Source of the DNA: an uncultured Oscillospiraceae bacterium
GTDB taxonomy: Bacteria > Bacillota > Clostridia > Oscillospirales > Acutalibacteraceae
NCBI GenBank assembly: GCA_900552115.1
Contig: URYP01000085.1
Location: 1-9,194, forward strand
Direction: 5' to 3'
DNA length: 9,194 nt
Shown here: positions 4,597 to 9,194 of the stretch, piece after piece
How positions within the stretch are numbered: position 1 is the first letter of the stretch
How the letters are laid out: the number at the start of each line of letters is the position of its first letter
Translations under genes and position numbers: made by a program
The notes under the pieces: model-generated
The model's input: the letters and a program-made list of their open reading frames with translations, nothing else
Databases searched by the model: none
Told to the model about the DNA's origin: nothing

Positions 4597-6975
4597 ATGA
4601 CGATTCGCGAGGCCATGCGCACCCGGAGGTTGTTTTTTGACGGGGCAATGGGAACCATGCTGCAGGAAAAAGGGCTGGCCGGCGGGGAATTGCCGGAACT
4701 GTGGAATATCGACCGTCCCGACGACATACGGGATGTCCACCAGCAGTATCTGGAGGCCGGCTGCGATATTATAAAAACCAATACCTTTGGCTCCAACGCG
4801 CTGAAGCTGGACAATACGCCCTATGATGTGCGGCGGATTGTCGAAGCCGGTGTGACGTTGGCCCGTCAGGCGGCGGACGCCTGCGGTCATGAGGCCTATG
4901 TGGCCATGGATATCGGTCCCAGCGGCAAGCTGTTGGAGCCGCTGGGCGATCTTTCGTTTGACCGGGCGGTGGAGCTTTTTGCCGAAATGGCAGTGGCCGG
5001 AGAGCAGGCGGGGGCGGATTTGCTGCTAATCGAAACCATGAGCGATACCTATGAGGCAAAAGCGGCGGTTTTGGCTGCAAAAGAATATACCAGCCTGCCG
5101 GTTGTGCTGACCATGATCATGGATGAAAAAGGGAAGCTGCTGACCGGGGGTGATGCGGCGGCGGTGGCGGTCATGTTTGAAGGGCTGGGCGTGGATGCCA
5201 TTGGCCTCAATTGCGGCCTTGGCCCTGCCCAGATGGCGCAGCCACTGGCACAGATGCAGCAGTGGTGTTCCTTGCCTCTGGTCTGTAATCCTAACGCGGG
5301 CCTGCCCCGCAGTGTGGATGGCCGTACGGTGTTTGATATCGATCCGGCGGATTTTGCTTCGCAAGTGGCGGAACTGGCCCGCCTGGGCACGGCGGTGGTG
5401 GGAGGATGCTGCGGCACCACCCCGGCGCATATCCGTGAGGTGGTACGGCAATGCCGGGATATCCCGCTGCCGCACTCCCGCCTCTGTACGCATACTACCG
5501 CTGTCTGTTCCTTTGCCGGCGTGGTGGAAATCGGCCGCATTCCTACCGTGGTAGGGGAGCGGATCAATCCTACGGGAAAAGCCCGCTTTAAGCAGGCGCT
5601 GCGGGATAAGGATATGGATTATATCCTTCAGGAGGGCATTACGCAGGCTAAAGAGGGCGCACACATACTGGACGTCAATGTGGGACTCCCCGATATCGAC
5701 GAGGTGTCCACGCTGACCCAGGTGGTTCGCGCGCTGCAAAGCGTGGTGGACCTTCCGCTGCAGATGGATACCAGCAATCCGGCGGCTATGGAGCTTGCTC
5801 TGCGCAGCTATAACGGCAAGGCGCTGGTTAATTCGGTGAGCGGCAAGGAAGAGAGCATGCGGGAGATATTCCCGCTGGTAAAAAAGTACGGCGGCGTCGT
5901 GGTAGCTCTCGCGCTGGATGAGAACGGCATTCCGGAAACGGCGCAGGGGCGCCTGGCTGTGGCTCGAAAAATTGTAGATACGGCCGCTTCCTACGGTATT
6001 GACAAACGGGATATTCTGGTGGATGCCCTGACCATGACTGTCAGCACAGGCGGCGATGCGGCAAAGGTTACCCTGGAAGCGGTGAAGCTCATCAAACAGG
6101 AGCTTGGAGTCAAAACCATTCTGGGGGTATCCAATATTTCGTTTGGACTGCCCCGCCGGGAGCTGGTGAATGCGGCTTTCTATACGATGGCCCTCCGCAG
6201 CGGGTTGGACGCGGCGATCATTAATCCCCATTCCGCGGCTATGATGGATGCCTGGCGGGCCTCCTGCGCCCTTCTGGGTGTGGATGAGAATTGTTCCCGG
6301 TATATTGCCAGTTACGCCGAACAGGCTTCTGCGGCTATTTCAGCACCGGCGGATAATCTGCCCCTGACGCAGGCAATCGAACAAGGACTAAAAGACCGGG
6401 CATTTGAAATAGCCAAACGGCTGCTGGAGAATACGCCGCCACTCGACATTATAGAGGGAGAAATGGTGCCGGCGCTGGATAAGGTAGGTCAGGGCTTTGA
6501 AACCGGCACACTGTTTCTGCCCCAGCTTCTTATGAGCGCGGAAGCGGCAAAAGCTGCTTTTGAGGCCATTCGGCAGCATATGAGCCGGGCGGGAGAACAG
6601 CCGGAGAAAAAAGGGAAAATTATTTTGGCTACCGTTAAGGGCGATATACACGACATCGGCAAAAACATCGTCAAGGTGCTACTGCAAAATTATAATTATG
6701 ATGTGATTGATCTCGGCAAGGATGTCGCCCCGGAAACGATAGTGGACACAGCCTGCCGGGAGAACGTAACACTGGTAGGCCTCAGCGCCTTGATGACCAC
6801 CACTGTTCCCAGTATGGAGGAAACTATCCGTTTGCTGCGGGCTGCTTGTCCCGGTTGTCGGGTGATGGTAGGCGGCGCTGTGCTGACCCCGGAGTACGCT
6901 CGGCAGATCGGGGCGGATTTCTATGGAGCGGACGCTATGGCTTCCGTGCGCTACGCGGAGGAGCTGTTTGGATAG
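4597..6975 (+). CDS. metH: cobalamin-dependent methionine synthase MetH, short form without activation domain
   Basis: This enzyme moves the methyl group of 5-methyl-tetrahydrofolate through methylcobalamin to homocysteine, making methionine. It has 792 residues against roughly 1200 in E. coli. Domains in order are homocysteine-binding barrel (about 1-300; zinc ligands C206 in GLNCG and C271/C272 in GGCCGTTP), pterin-binding barrel (about 315-565; VGERINPTG, DVNVGLPD, QMDTSNP), B12 cap helices (about 585-670) and the B12-binding Rossmann domain (about 672-792; DIHDIGKN with H685 as the lower cobalt ligand, then GLSALMTTT and VGGAVL). The protein stops where the activation domain would begin. 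That function is probably provided by the gene 31 bases upstream. The start is the ATG at 4597, after GAAGGGAGAGG. Open frame extends 33 codons upstream into the previous gene but lacks a binding site. No clear terminator follows. Confidence 0.97.
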   Translation: MTIREAMRTRRLFFDGAMGTMLQEKGLAGGELPELWNIDRPDDIRDVHQQYLEAGCDIIKTNTFGSNALKLDNTPYDVRRIVEAGVTLARQAADACGHEAYVAMDIGPSGKLLEPLGDLSFDRAVELFAEMAVAGEQAGADLLLIETMSDTYEAKAAVLAAKEYTSLPVVLTMIMDEKGKLLTGGDAAAVAVMFEGLGVDAIGLNCGLGPAQMAQPLAQMQQWCSLPLVCNPNAGLPRSVDGRTVFDIDPADFASQVAELARLGTAVVGGCCGTTPAHIREVVRQCRDIPLPHSRLCTHTTAVCSFAGVVEIGRIPTVVGERINPTGKARFKQALRDKDMDYILQEGITQAKEGAHILDVNVGLPDIDEVSTLTQVVRALQSVVDLPLQMDTSNPAAMELALRSYNGKALVNSVSGKEESMREIFPLVKKYGGVVVALALDENGIPETAQGRLAVARKIVDTAASYGIDKRDILVDALTMTVSTGGDAAKVTLEAVKLIKQELGVKTILGVSNISFGLPRRELVNAAFYTMALRSGLDAAIINPHSAAMMDAWRASCALLGVDENCSRYIASYAEQASAAISAPADNLPLTQAIEQGLKDRAFEIAKRLLENTPPLDIIEGEMVPALDKVGQGFETGTLFLPQLLMSAEAAKAAFEAIRQHMSRAGEQPEKKGKIILATVKGDIHDIGKNIVKVLLQNYNYDVIDLGKDVAPETIVDTACRENVTLVGLSALMTTTVPSMEETIRLLRAACPGCRVMVGGAVLTPEYARQIGADFYGADAMASVRYAEELFG

Positions 6976-6994
6976 ACCTCTTCCTAAAAAGGAC

Positions 6995-7023
6995 TTTACT
7001 TTCATGCTTCAGTGTGCTAAAAT
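6995..7023 (+). promoter_or_regulatory. promoter of the yerC-like / methyltransferase / hslO operon
   Basis: TTTACT (6995-7000), a 17-base spacer and TAAAAT (7018-7023) preceded by TGC form a good extended -10 sigma-A promoter in the 76-base gap after metH. Because no terminator is visible after metH, some read-through from the metF operon is also possible. Confidence 0.7.
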
Positions 7024-7051
7024 ACAGGTATTCTAAGCGGGAGGGATTGTC

Positions 7052-7351
7052 ATGAATTCCAAAATCAAGGATGCTAACACGGATTTTCTGTTTGAAGCTA
7101 TTCTACAGCTCCACTCTCTGGAAGAGTGCTATCAGTTCTTTGAGGATTTGTGTACCGTATCGGAAATCAAAGCGCTGTCCCAGCGGATTGCGGTGGCAAA
7201 AATGCTCAGTGATAAACGGGTATACAGCGATATCGTGGCGGCGACTGGTGCATCGACGGCAACCATCAGCCGCGTTAACCGTTCACTGATTTATGGCTGC
7301 GACGCCTACGACATGGTGTTTTCCCGTATGGAGGACGCGGATAAATCATGA
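7052..7351 (+). CDS. YerC/YecD-family TrpR-like DNA-binding protein
   Basis: This small protein of 99 residues is all-helical in appearance and belongs to the TrpR-like YerC family common in Firmicutes. The helix-turn-helix spans about residues 58-79 (VYSDIVAATGASTATISRV), preceded by the family-typical LEECYQFFEDLCTVSEIKALSQRI region (23-46). A GGGAGGG site lies about 6 bases before the ATG. The stop overlaps the next start as ATGA, so translation is probably coupled. Related proteins include the tryptophan repressor, but the residues that bind tryptophan cannot be assigned here and no trp gene is near. It may regulate its own operon or another target. The family is clear; effector and targets are unknown. 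Confidence 0.88.
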   Translation: MNSKIKDANTDFLFEAILQLHSLEECYQFFEDLCTVSEIKALSQRIAVAKMLSDKRVYSDIVAATGASTATISRVNRSLIYGCDAYDMVFSRMEDADKS

Positions 7352-8112
7352 GCGGTTATGGTGCGCTGGCGTCGTATTATGACCGCCTGATGACAGATGT
7401 CGATTATGATAAGCGGGCGGAATATCTGCTGAATTTGATGGCACGGCATGGGTCTCCCCGGCCGGAAACCCTGCTCGATCTGGCCTGCGGCTCCGGTAGC
7501 TTGACAGGGGAGCTGGCGCGCCGGGGCGTGGACATGATCGGCGTAGACGGGTCCGCCGATATGCTGGCCGAAGCGCAATCGAAGCAGCCGCAAGGGGCTT
7601 CGATCCTGTATCTGCAGCAGGATATGCGGCAGCTCGATCTTTATGGCACCGTCAGCGGCGCCGTCTGCGCGCTGGACAGTCTCAATCATATCTGCTGCAC
7701 AAGCGACCTGCGTGAGATATTCCGCCGGTTGGCGCTGTTTATAGAGCCGGGAGGGTTGTTGATATTCGATGTCAATACGCCCTATAAGCACCGGGAGGTG
7801 TTGGCGGATAACGCGTTTGTCTTTGAGGAAGACGATTTTTTCTGCATATGGCGCAACCGTCTGCTGCCCCGTACCTGTGAAGTGGATATGCAGCTGGATT
7901 TTTTTGTGAAAAACGGCAACGGGTATGACCGCCTTACAGATCATATCCGGGAGAGAGCTTATACTCCCGCAACATGGCGCCGTCTTCTGGATGAGGCCGG
8001 GTTTGAATGGCTGGCGATATATGGAGATATGACCATGCTGCCGCCGGCGGAGCGGGAAGAACGTGTGGTTATTGCCGCGAAAAACAGAAAGGAAATAAAA
8101 ACAAATGGGTAA
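7348..8112 (+). CDS. class I SAM-dependent methyltransferase, YqeM-like
   Basis: The product has 254 residues and a Rossmann-type methyltransferase fold. The N-terminus (YGALASYYDRLMTDVDYDK, 4-22) is typical of the YqeM-like group. Motif I is LLDLACGSG (42-50), the acidic SAM-ribose contact is D67 in GVDGS, QDMRQL (91-96) fits motif II, LDSLNHI (109-115) follows strand 4, and GGLLIFDVNTPYK (135-147) is the post-motif strand. The C-terminal half (about 160-225) is beta-rich and probably forms the substrate lid. The substrate is unknown; small molecules, RNA and protein are all possible. The start overlaps the upstream stop by ATGA, and a GGAGG lies 13 bases before it, so coupling is likely. 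Its end overlaps hslO by 8 bases. Nothing ties it chemically to the methionine genes beyond shared use of SAM. Confidence 0.88.
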   Translation: MSGYGALASYYDRLMTDVDYDKRAEYLLNLMARHGSPRPETLLDLACGSGSLTGELARRGVDMIGVDGSADMLAEAQSKQPQGASILYLQQDMRQLDLYGTVSGAVCALDSLNHICCTSDLREIFRRLALFIEPGGLLIFDVNTPYKHREVLADNAFVFEEDDFFCIWRNRLLPRTCEVDMQLDFFVKNGNGYDRLTDHIRERAYTPATWRRLLDEAGFEWLAIYGDMTMLPPAEREERVVIAAKNRKEIKTNG

Positions 8113-8983
8113 GGGAATTCGATGCCTGACAAAGGATGGCGCTGTCATGGCGCTGGCGGTGGACGCCACGGATATTGTCGCGCGGGCGGAACAAATCCAT
8201 CGCTCCAGCGCGGTGGTGACCGCCGCGTTGGGTCGGATGCTGACCGCCGTTTCCATGATGGGAATCATGCTGAAGGGACGGGACGATACCGTCACCCTGA
8301 AAGCAGCGGGTGGCGGACCGGCCGGATCGATCACGGCTGTTTCGGACAGCCAGGGTAATGTGAGGGGCTATGCGGAGCATCCGGTGGTAGAGATTCCCCT
8401 GAAACCGAATGGTAAGCTGGATGTCGGCGCAGCTGTCGGTACAGACGGTATGCTGTATGTCCTGCGGGATACCGGCGGCAAGGAGCCTTACGCGGGTTGT
8501 ACGCCGCTTATATCCGGTGAAATTGCCGAGGACGTGACCAGCTATTACGCACTCAGCGAGCAGATCCCCACTGTATGCGCATTGGGGGTGTTGGTCAACC
8601 CGGATTTGAGTGTCCGCGCGGCGGGTGGGCTGCTGCTCCAGCTGTTGCCCTTTTGTCCAGATGGGATTATCGATCAGGTGGAAAAGAACGTGGCGGCGCT
8701 GCCTCCCATGACGACAATGCTGGACGACGGCATGTCTGTGGAACAGATTCTTGAAAAAGCGTTGGACGGTATGGATTTTGACGTGCTGGACACATTTGAA
8801 CCGGCTTACCGCTGCACCTGTTCACGGGGAAAGATCGAACGGGCTTTACAGGCTTTGCCGTCTGACGAGATGCGCTCCCTGCCGGATGAGAACGGCATGA
8901 CAGAAGCCACCTGCAGCTTTTGTGATCAGGTCTACCGTTTTACCCGAGAGGACCTGGAACGGCTCATAGAACAAAAAAAATAA
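8105..8983 (+). CDS. hslO: Hsp33 redox-regulated molecular chaperone
   Basis: This cytoplasmic holdase is activated by oxidation and protects unfolding proteins during oxidative stress. It has 292 residues, normal for the family. The N-terminus IRCLTKDGAVMALAVDATDIVARA (5-28) and the EQIHRSSAVVTAALGRML segment (29-46) match the Hsp33 core, and GGGPAGSITAVSD (69-81) is a family-typical turn. The redox switch is complete: CXC at C237/C239 and CXXC at C270/C273, which bind zinc when reduced and form disulfides when oxidised. The start at 8105 overlaps the methyltransferase end, with AAAGGA about 11 bases upstream. It is the last gene of the operon. No terminator hairpin is seen before the tRNA promoter 19 bases later, so read-through into the tRNAs is possible. 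In an anaerobe its role would be survival of transient oxygen or bleach-like stress. Confidence 0.96.
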   Translation: MGKGIRCLTKDGAVMALAVDATDIVARAEQIHRSSAVVTAALGRMLTAVSMMGIMLKGRDDTVTLKAAGGGPAGSITAVSDSQGNVRGYAEHPVVEIPLKPNGKLDVGAAVGTDGMLYVLRDTGGKEPYAGCTPLISGEIAEDVTSYYALSEQIPTVCALGVLVNPDLSVRAAGGLLLQLLPFCPDGIIDQVEKNVAALPPMTTMLDDGMSVEQILEKALDGMDFDVLDTFEPAYRCTCSRGKIERALQALPSDEMRSLPDENGMTEATCSFCDQVYRFTREDLERLIEQKK

Positions 8984-9002
8984 AATGAATTGCAATTTAT
9001 CA

Positions 9003-9031
9003 TTGACAAATAGGCTTGAATATAGTATGAT
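9003..9031 (+). promoter_or_regulatory. tRNA operon promoter
   Basis: A perfect TTGACA (9003-9008), a 17-base spacer and TATGAT (9026-9031) make a near-consensus sigma-A promoter 32 bases before the first tRNA. It is the strongest promoter in the window, as expected for stable RNA genes. Confidence 0.88.
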
Positions 9032-9063
9032 AAATTCCGTCGCTGATTTAGGCGGCGGTGAGC

Positions 9064-9139
9064 GGGAGCATAGCTCAGCTGGTAGAGCACCTGCCTTACA
9101 AGCAGGGGGTCACAGGTTCGAGCCCTGTTGTTCCCACCA
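9064..9139 (+). tRNA. tRNA-Val (anticodon UAC)
   Basis: This is a 76-base cloverleaf. The acceptor arms GGGAGCA and TGTTCCC pair with one G-U. The D-arm has AGCTCAGCTGGTAGAGC. The anticodon stem CCTGC/GCAGG holds the loop CTTACAA with anticodon TAC at 9097-9099. The T-arm is ACAGG-TTCGAGC-CCTGT. CCA is encoded at the 3' end. Confidence 0.97.
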
Positions 9140-9141
9140 AT

Positions 9142-9194
9142 GGCCCGGTAGTTCAGCTGGTTAGAACGCTAGCCTGTCACGCTAGAGGTCGTGG
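9142..9194 (+). tRNA. tRNA-Asp (anticodon GUC), truncated by the window end
   Basis: It begins 2 bases after tRNA-Val. It has the acceptor 5' arm GGCCCGG, the D-arm AGTTCAGCTGGTTAGAAC and the anticodon stem CTAGC/GCTAG with loop CTGTCAC (anticodon GTC at 9176-9178). The T-arm and 3' acceptor lie outside the window. The intact 5' half indicates a functional gene and a continuing tRNA cluster. Confidence 0.93.

Noticed and set aside
4065..4814. Minus-strand frame across the activation-protein/metH junction
   Set aside because: It spans two well-supported plus-strand genes and their spacer and shows no protein family features.
5026..6231. Long open frame on the minus strand opposite metH
   Set aside because: It is antisense to a fully conserved metH. 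Its composition, rich in His, Arg and Gln, is typical of a GC-rich shadow frame, with no domain recognisable.
7306..8334. Long open frame on the minus strand opposite the methyltransferase and hslO
   Set aside because: Both plus-strand genes have clear family motifs throughout this stretch; the opposite frame has none and no start signal.
8987..8998. Palindrome AATTGCAATT after hslO as a terminator
   Set aside because: It is short, AT-rich and lacks a following T-run. It merely precedes the -35 box of the tRNA promoter.
1..9194. Mobile element, phage, CRISPR or defence island
   Set aside because: No transposase, integrase, repeat array, target-site duplication or defence-type gene is visible. 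All genes fit housekeeping families, with compatible composition throughout.

Overview
The window looks like chromosomal DNA from a moderately GC-rich member of the Clostridia (Bacillota), possibly Oscillospirales-like. The signs are strong GGAGG-type ribosome binding sites, sigma-A promoters with extended -10 (TGCTATAMT) elements, a MetA of the acetyltransferase type, a methionine synthase split from its activation domain, a YerC-type TrpR-like protein, and tRNAs with encoded CCA. I see no insertion sequence, phage gene, CRISPR array or other mobile element. This is an ordinary metabolic region rather than an island.

Left arm, minus strand (1-2770). A membrane-anchored polysaccharide deacetylase (785-1666) is followed 18 bp later by a signal-less cell-wall amidase with an SH3 domain (29-766). 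The two probably form a small envelope operon, possibly linked to sporulation. Upstream lies metA/metAA (1798-2712), which acylates homoserine. It ends in a strong hairpin terminator and has its own promoter (TTGCGC-17-TATACT).

Central region, plus strand (2808-6975). From the same intergenic region, but in the opposite direction, runs metF, a MetH activation-domain-like protein, and metH. MetF makes 5-methyl-tetrahydrofolate. MetH (792 aa, B12-dependent, with no fused activation domain) transfers that methyl group to homocysteine. The small middle protein probably supplies the missing reactivation function. With metA this gives most of a methionine synthesis and one-carbon module. A leader of about 235 nt with several possible stems precedes metF and does not match a riboswitch class I can name with confidence. 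It is the best candidate here for something undescribed.

Right arm, plus strand (6995-9194). A separate promoter drives a tightly overlapped set: a YerC-like TrpR-family regulator, a YqeM-like SAM-dependent methyltransferase and the redox chaperone Hsp33 (hslO). After that a near-consensus promoter drives a tRNA cluster: tRNA-Val(UAC), then tRNA-Asp(GUC), which is cut by the window end.

The less certain items are a possible short plus-strand RNA between the deacetylase and metA (about 1703-1799), a SigE-like promoter for the deacetylase, and a hairpin between the ribosome binding site and start codon of the amidase.
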